Of a stretch of 11,907 bases of DNA, positions 1 to 7,105 are shown piece by piece. The notes under the pieces were generated by a model that worked only from the letters and a program-made list of their open reading frames with translations, was not told the origin of the DNA and made no database searches. Where the stretch lies: assembly GCA_029054535.1 (NCBI GenBank), contig JAIDFC010000105.1, positions 1-11,907 of the forward strand, given 5' to 3'. Made by a program: the position numbers and the translations under genes. Origin of the DNA: Rikenella sp. (GTDB lineage: Bacteria > Bacteroidota > Bacteroidia > Bacteroidales > Rikenellaceae). Positions within the stretch are counted from its first letter, which is position 1. Each line of letters opens with the position of its first letter.

Positions 1-35
1 TGTCTCGTGGGCTCGGAGATGTGTATAATATACAG
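1..35 (+). other. Nextera sequencing-adapter remnant (non-genomic)
   Basis: Bases 2-35 align end to end with the 34-nt Illumina Nextera read-2 transposase adapter. The 15-nt tail GTCTCGTGGGCTCGG is at 2-16, and the 19-bp Tn5 mosaic end is at 17-35. Only two bases differ from the standard mosaic end, both G to T, at 29 and 31. Biological sequence therefore begins at about 36. The glycosyltransferase frame runs into this segment, so any residues read from it are artefactual. The adapter sequence is established knowledge; the match was made by eye. Confidence 0.93.
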
Positions 36-228
36 GTTCGCTGACGGCATACGAAATCGACGCCCCGAACCGTTCGATAACCGCCCTCGTTCCGTCCGTG
101 GAGCCTCCGTCGATGACGAGCACTTCGAGTTCCGCCGCCGTCCGTTCTAACCGGGCGAGGTTCTCCAGCGTACGTTCCAACTCCGCCGCCGCGTTCCATA
201 CCACCGTGATGACCGAAACCTTTACCAT
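36..228 (-). CDS. Family 2 glycosyltransferase, N-terminal fragment
   Basis: This is the first 64 residues of a GT-A fold glycosyltransferase, which transfers a sugar from a nucleotide-sugar to a glycan or lipid acceptor at the cytoplasmic face. It starts MVKVSVITVVWNAAAELERT, the typical first beta strand and nucleotide-binding region of family 2. It continues with VLVIDGGSTDGT at residues 36-47, where D40 and the GGSTDGT loop bind the nucleotide. The last genuine residues, ISYAVSE, match the region just before the usual 'sEpDxGiYDAmNKG' segment, which is lost because the contig ends in adapter. The ATG at 228-226 is the natural start, immediately before the first beta strand. No strong Shine-Dalgarno is visible, as is common in Bacteroidota. 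The acceptor and pathway (capsule, LPS or other glycan) cannot be told from this fragment. It is divergent from ctpA. Confidence 0.85.
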
Positions 229-341
229 GAATATCGTGATTTGACTGTTATATCCTGCGTTTGGCTACGTGCGGGCGCTGTTCTTTTTCTGAACGGAAAG
301 AACCGTACCCGCCCGGCTCGCCGGACTCGGGAATATTTCAG

Positions 342-349
342 CAAAATTA
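342..349 (-). promoter_or_regulatory. Candidate Bacteroidota -7 box for the glycosyltransferase
   Basis: Read on the minus strand, this is TAATTTTG, a full match to the Bacteroidota -7 consensus TAnnTTTG. It would give a 5' leader of roughly 105 nt before the ATG at 228. No convincing TTTG -33 box sits 19-21 nt upstream, so support comes from the -7 match and location only. Confidence 0.35.
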
Positions 350-350
350 C

Positions 351-358
351 TATATTTG
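351..358 (+). promoter_or_regulatory. Candidate Bacteroidota -7 box for the ctpA operon
   Basis: TATATTTG matches TAnnTTTG exactly on the plus strand. It is one base away from the opposing minus-strand candidate at 342-349. Transcription would start near 364, leaving a leader of about 95 nt before the ctpA ATG at 460. A good -33 element is not visible at the expected spacing. It is the best -7 match I see between the two divergent genes. Confidence 0.4.
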
Positions 359-459
359 GGCGATTTTGCGGGGGATGTCTAAAAACCGCACGTAGGGAGG
401 GGGCCTGTGCCGGGAAAAACAAGTCAATGGTGTAAAACTTAAGCGAAAGAGAGAGCTTT

Positions 460-2097
460 ATGAGTCGTTATAAAACAGCCGTTCGTTTCTCGTTGTTTAT
501 CGTCGTGTCGTTGTTGATGGGTGCGTTTTTGGGGATTTTGCTCGAGCGCGCCGCGTTGCGGAACGCTTATGAACATGTGCGTAGCGGCGATAAGTTGAGT
601 TGGGCTTTGAGCGAGATCGAGCGGCGTTATGTCGATCCGATCTCGCGCGATTCGTTGGCCGAGTTGGCCGTTCCGGTATTGTTGGAGGAGTTGGACCCTC
701 ACTCGGTGTATATTCCGGCGAGCGAGTTCGCGGCGACGAACGAGCCTCTGGCCGGGACCTTCGACGGGATCGGCGTGATGTTCAATATGTTGACCGACAC
801 GGTTCAGATAACGAACGTCATATCGGGGGGGCCGAGCGCCGTGGCGGGGATCGTGGCCGGCGACCGGATCATTACGGTGAACGACAGCCTGATTGCCGGG
901 GTGAAGATGGACCAGGACAAAGTGGTGGGGATGCTGCGCGGGAAGCGCGGGACCACTGTACGGTTGGGTATTTTGCGAGAGCCGGCCGAGGAGCTGCTGC
1001 CGATCACCGTAACCCGCGGGGCGATACCGGTCAAGAGTTTGGAAGCGGCGTTTTTGGTACCGGGGGCGCCGGAGATCGGGTATGTGCGGTTCGGACGTTT
1101 CGCGGCGACGACCTACAACGAGGTGATGGCGGCCCTTTCGAAACTGCGCGAGCAGGGGGCGCGGAAAGTGATTCTCGACTTGCGGGGGAACGGCGGCGGG
1201 TATTTGGATCAGGCGATTTTTATCGCCAACGAATTTTTGGCCCAGGGTCGTAAGATCGTTTATACGGAGGGCGCAGCCTCGCCTCGTTCGGACCAGAACG
1301 CCGACGGACGAGGGCGGTTCCAGGATGTGGAGCTGGCGGTGGTGATCGACGAGAACTCGGCATCGGCATCGGAGATCGTGGCCGGGGCGATTCAGGACAA
1401 CGACCGGGGATTGATCGTGGGTCGTCGATCGTTCGGCAAGGGGCTGGTCCAGGAGCAGATCGCCTATCCGGGTGGCGACGGATCGGCCATGCGGCTCACC
1501 GTGGCGCGTTACTATACGCCGGTGGGTCGGTCGATCCAGAAGCCGTACACGCTGGGCGACGACCAGGAGTACTACAACGAGTTGATTCGGCGTCAGGAGC
1601 ATGACGAATTTTTCAGCGCGGACAGTATCCGTTTGCCCGATTCGTTGCGGTTCACGACGCCCGGCGGGAAGACCGTTTATGGCGGGGGGGGGATCATGCC
1701 CGATGTTTTCGTGCCGGCGGATACGACGGGTCTGACGCCGTATTTCTTGAAGCTTTTTCAGAAGAACCTGATATTCAGGTATGCGCAGCGGACGACCGAC
1801 CGGTATCGGAAAGAGATCAACGCGATCGGTTCGTTGTCCGATCTGGATCGGTTTTTCTCGGACAAGAACCTGTTTTACGACTTCGTGGCCTATGCGGATC
1901 GCGAGGGGGTGCACCCGACGGAGACCGAGATGACCCTCTCGAAGCCGTTGATCGAGGCCCAGATCCGGGGCTATATCGGTCGGAACACCTCGTTGGACGA
2001 GACGGCGTTCTATTATTATATTTTCCCGCAGGACGAGACCTTGCAGCGCACGGTCCGTGCCTTGCGCGCGGGAGACGGAAACAGGGACATGAAATAG
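460..2097 (+). CDS. ctpA: S41 family C-terminal processing peptidase (CtpA)
   Basis: This is a 545-residue periplasmic serine protease of the tail-specific/CtpA family, which cuts or degrades proteins after PDZ-guided recognition of their C-terminus. Residues 9-28 form one N-terminal membrane anchor or signal segment. A PDZ domain lies at about 85-170 (GIGVMF at 103-108, AGDRIITVND at 133-142). The S41 core contains LRGNGGGYLDQA at 241-252, the nucleophile region NSASASE at 299-305 and GKGLVQ at 326-331. By spacing with characterised family members (Ser to Lys 25 residues, Gln 4 further on), S302 and K327 form the Ser-Lys dyad and Q331 completes the triad. YGGGGIMPD at 407-415 is also a family signature. 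The ~110-residue C-terminal extension is in line with long Bacteroidota CtpAs. The ATG at 460 directly precedes the hydrophobic segment, with a weak AAAGAGAG upstream. It is the first gene of a tight operon with batD (7-bp gap). A run of nine G at 1684-1692 lies inside the frame. Confidence 0.95.
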   Translation: MSRYKTAVRFSLFIVVSLLMGAFLGILLERAALRNAYEHVRSGDKLSWALSEIERRYVDPISRDSLAELAVPVLLEELDPHSVYIPASEFAATNEPLAGTFDGIGVMFNMLTDTVQITNVISGGPSAVAGIVAGDRIITVNDSLIAGVKMDQDKVVGMLRGKRGTTVRLGILREPAEELLPITVTRGAIPVKSLEAAFLVPGAPEIGYVRFGRFAATTYNEVMAALSKLREQGARKVILDLRGNGGGYLDQAIFIANEFLAQGRKIVYTEGAASPRSDQNADGRGRFQDVELAVVIDENSASASEIVAGAIQDNDRGLIVGRRSFGKGLVQEQIAYPGGDGSAMRLTVARYYTPVGRSIQKPYTLGDDQEYYNELIRRQEHDEFFSADSIRLPDSLRFTTPGGKTVYGGGGIMPDVFVPADTTGLTPYFLKLFQKNLIFRYAQRTTDRYRKEINAIGSLSDLDRFFSDKNLFYDFVAYADREGVHPTETEMTLSKPLIEAQIRGYIGRNTSLDETAFYYYIFPQDETLQRTVRALRAGDGNRDMK

Positions 2098-2104
2098 AGA
2101 AACG

Positions 2105-4051
2105 ATGATGGGACGGAATCGAAAGTTTCGGGTTTTCAGACGGATGTCGGCGGGTTTGGCCTTGCGTGTGTTTTTGCTCGGCCTGTTGCAGGTTTCGCTG
2201 TCGCCCTCGGCGGTGAAAGCGCAGAGCGGCGGGAAGGTCGAGTTCGAGGCCCACGCGCCGCTGCGTGCGGCCGTGGGCGAGTCGTTCCAGATCCAGTTCA
2301 CCGTCGGGATCCAGGGGGCTACGGAGATCGATCCGAATAGCGTGGAGTTTGCTGCTCCTCAGCTGAGCGGAGTGAACGTGATCGCGGGTCCGGTTCCGTC
2401 GTACGGGATGTTTTCGTCGACCCAGAACGGCGTGATGCAGAACCGGGCGACCATTACGTATACCTACTTGGTGCAGGCTCCGGCGGCGGGGAGCGTTCGG
2501 ATTCCGGCGGCGGAGGTTCGGGTGGCGGGGAAGAGCTATCGGAGCAAGCCGTTGACCGTCGAGTGCGAGAACGGCAGCGGCGGGTTGAGGGGTTCGGGCG
2601 GCCCGGGGACGACGAGGCGCGCTGCGCCGACCGGTTCCGATCGTTCGGGCCGGGAGGCCACGGTGGCGGGGGACGACATCTTGCTGCGGATGGAGGTGAA
2701 CAAGAGCGAGGTGTATCGCGGCGAGCCGGTGGTGGCGACCTTGCGGCTCTATACGCAGGTTCCTGTGGCGGGGATCGAGCAGGCCAAGTACCCCGCCTTG
2801 AACGGCTTTTGGGCCCAGGAACTGGATGTGCCGGCGGACGACGGCGGGAGTCGGGCCGCGATCGGCGGCAAGGTTTATCGGAGCCATACGATCCGCCAGT
2901 GGCTGCTCTATCCGCAGCGGTCCGGGACGATCGAGATCGAACAGGCGCAGTTCGGTGTGATGGCTCAGATCGTTACGGAGCAGCCGGAGACCGGTACCGT
3001 CTACGACCTGTGGTACGGCGGCGCGAACCAGGTGAAGAACGTGCCGGTGAAGCTCCGCTCTCCGGTCGTGAAGGTTCGGGTCAAGGAGCTGCCTCAGCCT
3101 CAGCCGGAAGGGTTTACGGGTGCCGTGGGTCGGTTCGAGCTGACGGGCGGGATCTCCGGCGATCGGTTCTCGGCCAATAGCGCCGGTGCGATTACCGTTC
3201 GCCTGAGCGGGACCGGGAATTTCCCGCTGATCGAGGCTCCCGGGCTCGAACTTCCGGTCGCCTTCGAACAGTTCGACCGCAAGACCAACGAGCGGCTGAC
3301 CAACACCCCGCAGGGGACCTCCGGCGAGAAGACCTTCGAGTACCCGTTCATCGCGCGGGCCGAGGGAGAATACACCTTGCCGGGGCTTCGTTTCGCCTAT
3401 TTCGATCCGTCGAGCGGCGAGTACCGGACGCTGACCGTGCCGGACTTTCCGGTCGAGGTGCTGCGCGACGACTCGGAGGGCGGGACCTCGGGGCTGGGGA
3501 TGGTCGCCGGCGTAACGAAAGAGGATCTGCGGCTGCTCGATTCCGACATTCGGTTCATCCGGATGGGCGATCCGGGGCTGGTGCGACGGGGCGGCGTGTT
3601 TCTGTGGTCTTGGGGGTGGTTTCTGACCCTGTTTTTGTTGTCGGCGGCGTTCGTCGGGCTGCTGTTGTACCTGCAAAAGAGCATTCGTGCCCGGGCCGAC
3701 GTGTCTCGGGTCCGGACTCGGAAAGCGAGTCGCGTGGCGCTTCGTCGGTTGAAACGAGCCAAAACCTTTATGAATGCAGGCAAAGAGGGGGCATTCTTCG
3801 AGGAGCTGTTGCGAGCGTTGTGGGGGTATATGGGCGATAAACTCTCGATCGAGGTGGCCGGGCTGACCAAAGAGCGGGTCTTCGGCGAGCTGACCGAGGG
3901 TCGCGGGATCGAGCCGGAAGAGGCGCGGGAGTTTTTGGGGCTTTTGGGCGATTGCGAGTTCGCCCAGTATTCGCCGGCGGCCGGGATCGACCCGGCCGAG
4001 GCCTATCGTCGGGCGGCCGAGCAGATCGACCGCTTCGAGTCGAAACTATGA
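2105..4051 (+). CDS. batD: BatD-like protein (aerotolerance Bat family)
   Basis: This 648-residue envelope protein belongs to the BatD ('oxygen tolerance') family. Residues 1-39 are a basic stretch plus hydrophobic segment ending in VKA|Q, read as a signal peptide. Residues ~43-450 are an extracytoplasmic beta-rich region with the family's hallmarks: an early VGESFQIQFTV (57-67), YTYLVQAPAAGSVRIPAAEV (119-138) and a second repeat with YRGEPVVATLRLYT (204-217). One transmembrane helix at about 498-523 is followed by a ~125-residue basic cytoplasmic tail (KASRVALRRLKRAK) that ends in a helical domain. BatD is thought to act with the VWA-domain proteins BatA/BatB at the inner membrane; its biochemical role is unsettled. 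ATG 2105 is chosen because it lies 7 bp after the ctpA stop. M14 (2144) would also leave a signal sequence. A 10-bp gap links it to batE. The fold assignment is by motif recognition, not alignment. Confidence 0.88.
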   Translation: MMGRNRKFRVFRRMSAGLALRVFLLGLLQVSLSPSAVKAQSGGKVEFEAHAPLRAAVGESFQIQFTVGIQGATEIDPNSVEFAAPQLSGVNVIAGPVPSYGMFSSTQNGVMQNRATITYTYLVQAPAAGSVRIPAAEVRVAGKSYRSKPLTVECENGSGGLRGSGGPGTTRRAAPTGSDRSGREATVAGDDILLRMEVNKSEVYRGEPVVATLRLYTQVPVAGIEQAKYPALNGFWAQELDVPADDGGSRAAIGGKVYRSHTIRQWLLYPQRSGTIEIEQAQFGVMAQIVTEQPETGTVYDLWYGGANQVKNVPVKLRSPVVKVRVKELPQPQPEGFTGAVGRFELTGGISGDRFSANSAGAITVRLSGTGNFPLIEAPGLELPVAFEQFDRKTNERLTNTPQGTSGEKTFEYPFIARAEGEYTLPGLRFAYFDPSSGEYRTLTVPDFPVEVLRDDSEGGTSGLGMVAGVTKEDLRLLDSDIRFIRMGDPGLVRRGGVFLWSWGWFLTLFLLSAAFVGLLLYLQKSIRARADVSRVRTRKASRVALRRLKRAKTFMNAGKEGAFFEELLRALWGYMGDKLSIEVAGLTKERVFGELTEGRGIEPEEAREFLGLLGDCEFAQYSPAAGIDPAEAYRRAAEQIDRFESKL

Positions 4052-4061
4052 TCGGGGAACT

Positions 4062-5024
4062 ATGGACACGGGTATGCAAACGATAAAGAGAGATCATCGG
4101 CCGCGGGGGGGAGCTTTTCTCCGGAGGTCGGCGTTTCGGATCGCCGTATGGTGCTGTGGGCTCGCGGTTTTTTCGCCGTTGTCGGCGGTGGCTGCGGTGG
4201 CTGCGGTGGCCGTAGAGGCGGATAGTACGGCTGCTGTGGCGGAGGGGATGGCGGGGGGCGTGGAATCCGTCGATTCGCTGTGGAGCCGGGCCAATGCGGC
4301 GTACAACCGGGGGGAGTTCCGACAAGCCGCCGCGGGGTACGAGGCGGTTCTGGCGCGCGGAGCGCACAGCGCGAAACTCTACTACAACCTCGGGAACAGC
4401 TGGTTCAAACAGGGTCGGATGGGGCGCGCGATTCTGAATTATAATCGCGCGCTGCTGCTCGACCCGACCGACGAGGATACGCAGTATAATCTGGCGATGG
4501 CCAACGTGCGGATCGTGGATCGGATCGACACCGTGCCGGAGTTTTTTCTCAAGACGTGGCTTCGCGAATTGGGGCTGCAGCTCGGGACGAACACCTGGGC
4601 GGTGCTGGGGTTGGTTTTCCTGGGGCTGACCTTCGGGTCCGTGCTGCTGTGGCTGTTGGGACGTCGTTTGGGGCTTCGCAAGGCGGGATTCTACGGCGGG
4701 ATCTGTGCCGCCGTGCTTTGTTTCGTCAGCACGTTCTATGCCGGTTTTCAACGGCGGCGGCTGTTGTACGGTCGGGAGGCGGTGGTGATGAACCTCATGG
4801 CGCCGGTCAAGAGCGCGCCGGGGGCGGGGAGCAAGGATATTTTCGTGTTGCACGAGGGGACGAAAGTTCGGATGGTCGACGAGTTGGAGGGTTGGACCGA
4901 GATCGTTCTGTCGGACGGCAACAAAGGTTGGATCGCCTCGATCGCCGTCGAGGCGATCGTTCCGTCGGCGCCGGCGGAAGCCGATCCGGAGGTCGATCGT
5001 TCGGCGGAAGGAGGGGTACGGTAG
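4062..5024 (+). CDS. batE: BatE-like TPR and SH3-domain membrane protein
   Basis: This 320-residue protein has the BatE domain order. An N-terminal signal or anchor lies at about 23-51 and includes the run AVAAVAAVAV, encoded by a small 9-bp tandem repeat. Tetratricopeptide repeats span about 70-152, with helix pairs such as LWSRANAAYNRGEFRQAA and LYYNLGNSWFKQGRMGRAIL, followed by NRALLLDPTDEDTQYNLAMA. Two transmembrane helices follow (about 178-199 and 207-228, separated by RRLGLRKAG). A C-terminal bacterial SH3-like domain (about 238-300) contains VRMVDELEGWTEIVLSDG and NKGWI. TPRs usually bind partner proteins, here presumably other Bat proteins, and the SH3 domain may bind cell-wall or peptide ligands; both roles are inferred. 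The start at 4062 is 10 bp after the batD stop, with GGGGA just upstream. M5 at 4074 is an alternative. Its stop codon overlaps the recR start. Confidence 0.87.
   Translation: MDTGMQTIKRDHRPRGGAFLRRSAFRIAVWCCGLAVFSPLSAVAAVAAVAVEADSTAAVAEGMAGGVESVDSLWSRANAAYNRGEFRQAAAGYEAVLARGAHSAKLYYNLGNSWFKQGRMGRAILNYNRALLLDPTDEDTQYNLAMANVRIVDRIDTVPEFFLKTWLRELGLQLGTNTWAVLGLVFLGLTFGSVLLWLLGRRLGLRKAGFYGGICAAVLCFVSTFYAGFQRRRLLYGREAVVMNLMAPVKSAPGAGSKDIFVLHEGTKVRMVDELEGWTEIVLSDGNKGWIASIAVEAIVPSAPAEADPEVDRSAEGGVR
4185..4211 (+). repeat. Three 9-bp tandem copies in the batE signal region
   Basis: GCGGTGGCT occurs at 4185-4193 and 4194-4202, and again with one last-base change at 4203-4211. It encodes the AVAAVAAVA part of the signal or anchor segment. 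Unit length is a multiple of three, so copy-number change would lengthen or shorten the hydrophobic stretch without shifting the frame. Confidence 0.7.
5006..5015 (+). promoter_or_regulatory. Ribosome binding site that fixes the recR GTG start
   Basis: GGAAGGAGGG is a near-perfect Shine-Dalgarno sequence lying 8 bases before the GTG at 5024. Such strong sites are uncommon in this window. It supports the GTG start inside TAGTG, where the last base of the batE stop is the first base of recR, and implies translational coupling. Confidence 0.7.
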
Positions 5025-5614
5025 TGTCGAAACTGTTGGAGAACGTCGTGGGCGAACTGGCAAAATTGCCGGGAGTGGGTCGTCGTACGGCGTTGCGGTT
5101 GGCGTTGCACCTGTTGCGCCAGGAGGTCGAGGACGTGGATTTGTTTGCGGGGGCGATCTACCAGTTCCGTCGCGACATCTGCTGGTGTCGTCAGTGTCGG
5201 AACCTCTCGGACGAGGAGCTGTGTCCGATCTGCACCGACCCGAAGCGCGACCGTTCGACGATCTGCGTGGTGGAGCAGGTGGGCGACCTGATCTCGATCG
5301 AGAACACCCGGCAGTACAACGGTTTGTACCATGTGTTGGGGGGTGTTATTTCGCCGATCCAGGGGATCGCGCCGTCGGACCTGCATGTCGACCTGCTGGC
5401 AGAGAATATCCGCCGTTTGGGGGTTCGGGAGGTGATTCTGGCGCTGGGGACGACGATCGAGGGCGAGACGACGTCGTACTACCTGACCAAGAAGTTGCAG
5501 CCGTTAGGGGTGGTGGTATCGGTGATTTCGCGGGGCATCGGTTTCGGCGACGAGTTGGAGTACGCCGACGAGCTGACGATCGCTCACGCGTTGAAGAATC
5601 GCCAGAAGCTGTAG
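5024..5614 (+). CDS. recR: Recombination mediator RecR
   Basis: This 196-residue RecR is the usual length for the family (about 200). It forms a DNA-clamp ring that, with RecO (and RecF where present), loads RecA onto SSB-coated single-stranded DNA during gap repair. Order of domains: helix-hairpin-helix at about 5-40 (LAKLPGVGRRTALRLALHLL); a four-cysteine zinc finger at about 55-71 with CRQC and CPIC, plus one extra nearby Cys (CWC); a Toprim domain from about 77 with STICVVEQVGDLISIE, and the conserved GTTIEGETTSYYL further on; and the C-terminal Walker-B-like region VSVISRGIGFGDELEYAD. No ATG precedes the first conserved residues, so the GTG at 5024 is used; it has a strong ribosome binding site and a 1-bp overlap with the batE stop. 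It is the last gene of the operon, before the terminator at 5715-5760. Confidence 0.96.
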   Translation: MSKLLENVVGELAKLPGVGRRTALRLALHLLRQEVEDVDLFAGAIYQFRRDICWCRQCRNLSDEELCPICTDPKRDRSTICVVEQVGDLISIENTRQYNGLYHVLGGVISPIQGIAPSDLHVDLLAENIRRLGVREVILALGTTIEGETTSYYLTKKLQPLGVVVSVISRGIGFGDELEYADELTIAHALKNRQKL

Positions 5615-5714
5615 CGACCGCTTTTCGACCCGGGTGGCTGTTGCGGAGGTGGGGCTTGTGTTTGCCGTGTGTCGGGCGCATAAGAAGGGGACGTCGGACA
5701 TACCGCCGCGAAAC

Positions 5715-5760
5715 AAAGAACCGTTACGAAGGTCCGCTGGCCTGATCGTAACGGTTCTTT
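5715..5760. terminator. Bidirectional intrinsic terminator between recR and the C11 peptidase
   Basis: AAAGAACCGTTACGA (5715-5729) is perfectly complementary to TCGTAACGGTTCTTT (5746-5760), giving a 15-bp stem around a 16-nt loop. The A-run at one foot and T-run at the other make it work on both strands, as expected between convergent genes ending at 5614 and 5802. Bases 5615-5714 before it show no gene. Confidence 0.85.
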
Positions 5761-5801
5761 CTGAATCGGCGCTTCCGCGCGTGTTCCGCATGACGGCATC
5801 C

Positions 5802-7079
5802 CTACGGCAGTAATTGCCCCATGCCCGACGCCTCGCTCCATCCGAAACGCGTACGGTAAGCCTCCAGCGACAGCGGCGTCGAACTCCGCGGCAGGTAGCA
5901 CGACAAACCGCAATGGGTCAGGACTCGCAGCTGGTCGAAAAGCCACGGCGTAGCCGCCTGATAGGCGACCGCCTCCTTCATCGCCGCCTCGAACCGCGCG
6001 ACTCCCGCCGGATCGCTCGCGCCCCAAGTCTGCTGCACGAAGTTCGTCAGATCGTAGAACGTATTTTCGAACCCCATCGCACGACGGCCGTACTGTTGCG
6101 CGGCATACGAAATCCCGTCCGCCGAAATCTCCGTCTCGCACAACGCTCGCATCGCCGCCGCCACTTCGGTCAACCGATCGCTGCGAACCACCCCCACCGT
6201 CGCACTCTGCCACGCCCCCGACTGTTCGTTGTAATAGTCGAAAAACGCCTTGCCGATAGCCGTTACATCCGCCTCGGTCTCGAACATCGGGGCCAGGATC
6301 GCCTCGTACGGAAATCCGTCCGCCAAAGTCTCAGCCGCCGAAGCGATCAGGTACTTCGTCCGATCTTTCAACTCCCACGCCACTTCGATACAAGCCATAT
6401 GACACGCGTCGAAGAGGATGAAATCGAACACGGTCTCTTTCGGCAACGCTCCGGCCAGCGCGTCGATCTCCATCTCCGCGTTGTCGTAGCTGTTACTCTG
6501 ACCGAACGAGTAGGCGATTCCCGGATTTTCGACCATCGGTCCGGTCAGTTTCGATCCGTCCCAGGCCGTCGGCACGGCCGACTTGAGCGGTTGCCCCATC
6601 CCCCTCGGGAGCCATCCCGAACCGTGCGACCAGAAAATCAACGCATAGTTTTCCGCCGGTGCGAGCGTCATCGCATCCGCGATCACCCGATTCATCACCT
6701 CCGGATCGGTCGGGTCGAGCGACCGGTCGTAGCGTTTCAGCACACGGCTCGATATGACATTCGTCCGCTCGTCCCGCGAGATCAACAGCAGCCTCGGATC
6801 CTCGTCGTAATCCTCCTGCCGAGGGGCATACGAACTTTCGACCGAGACCGGATACAAAAAGACGACCATATAACCGTCGAAACGGTCGCTCCACCCGGCC
6901 TCCATCTCGTTGATGTCCCGTTCGGCATACGAATAGAGGTTGTTGTCGGCCACCATATATTCGATCACGGTTCTATTCCGTTGCGAGGGAGCGTTCGGCG
7001 CGAGGTCTTTTTTGCACGAACTCAGTCCGAGTATGGCGCCCCAAAGGCTGAGATATAGAAAAGTCCTTTTTTTCATCAT
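5802..7079 (-). CDS. C11 (clostripain-family) cysteine peptidase, lipoprotein
   Basis: This is a 425-residue exported peptidase of family C11. The N-terminus MMKKRTFLYL is followed by a short hydrophobic stretch and lipobox L19-S-S-C22, so it is probably acylated at C22 and membrane-anchored. The residues after the Cys (KKD) are not a clear surface-export signal, so the side of the outer membrane is uncertain. The catalytic pair is recognisable: H152 in ALIFWSHGSGW and C226 in ILFDACHMA, both in the positions typical of the C11/CD-clan dyad. NRTVIEYMVADNNLYSYAERD (residues 35-55) is the family's usual first conserved block. C11 enzymes generally cut after Arg or Lys and may self-activate; the actual substrate is unknown. 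The start at 7079 is preferred over upstream in-frame codons because it gives a proper lipoprotein signal and sits just after a TACCTTTG promoter box. It is convergent with recR. Confidence 0.93.
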   Translation of the reverse strand: MMKKRTFLYLSLWGAILGLSSCKKDLAPNAPSQRNRTVIEYMVADNNLYSYAERDINEMEAGWSDRFDGYMVVFLYPVSVESSYAPRQEDYDEDPRLLLISRDERTNVISSRVLKRYDRSLDPTDPEVMNRVIADAMTLAPAENYALIFWSHGSGWLPRGMGQPLKSAVPTAWDGSKLTGPMVENPGIAYSFGQSNSYDNAEMEIDALAGALPKETVFDFILFDACHMACIEVAWELKDRTKYLIASAAETLADGFPYEAILAPMFETEADVTAIGKAFFDYYNEQSGAWQSATVGVVRSDRLTEVAAAMRALCETEISADGISYAAQQYGRRAMGFENTFYDLTNFVQQTWGASDPAGVARFEAAMKEAVAYQAATPWLFDQLRVLTHCGLSCYLPRSSTPLSLEAYRTRFGWSEASGMGQLLP

Positions 7080-7097
7080 CACTCTATAAAACAGCGA

Positions 7098-7105
7098 CAA
7101 AGGTA
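7098..7105 (-). promoter_or_regulatory. Bacteroidota -7 box for the C11 peptidase
   Basis: On the minus strand this reads TACCTTTG, an exact TAnnTTTG match. Transcription would begin near 7091, leaving a very short leader (about 12 nt) before the ATG at 7079. No clear -33 TTTG is seen at the expected distance. Confidence 0.55.

Noticed and set aside
43..57. GACGGCATACGAAAT resembles the 3' part of the Illumina P7 primer (14 of 15 bases)
   Set aside because: On the minus strand it encodes ISYAV at a position expected in family 2 glycosyltransferases, and GGCATACGAAATC recurs within the C11 peptidase gene near 6103. It is probably genomic coincidence, unlike the adapter at 1-35.
241..435. Small plus-strand open frame of 64 codons upstream of ctpA
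   Set aside because: It spans the candidate promoters, has no ribosome binding site or recognisable motif, and its Arg-rich translation looks like chance reading of intergenic sequence.
439..2301. Very long open frame on the minus strand opposite ctpA and batD
   Set aside because: It is antisense to two clearly recognisable genes, is rich in Arg/His/Pro/Gln with no domain or signal peptide, and is typical of antisense frames in GC-rich DNA. The same applies to minus frames at 1817-3676, 3768-5063 and 9934-11565, and to plus frames opposite the peptidase and sulfatase.
5668..5679. TGTGTCGGGCGC shared with 7178-7189, possible repeat or attachment core
   Set aside because: A single 12-base match in GC-rich sequence of this length can arise by chance. 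The flanks do not match and no integrase or tRNA is present.
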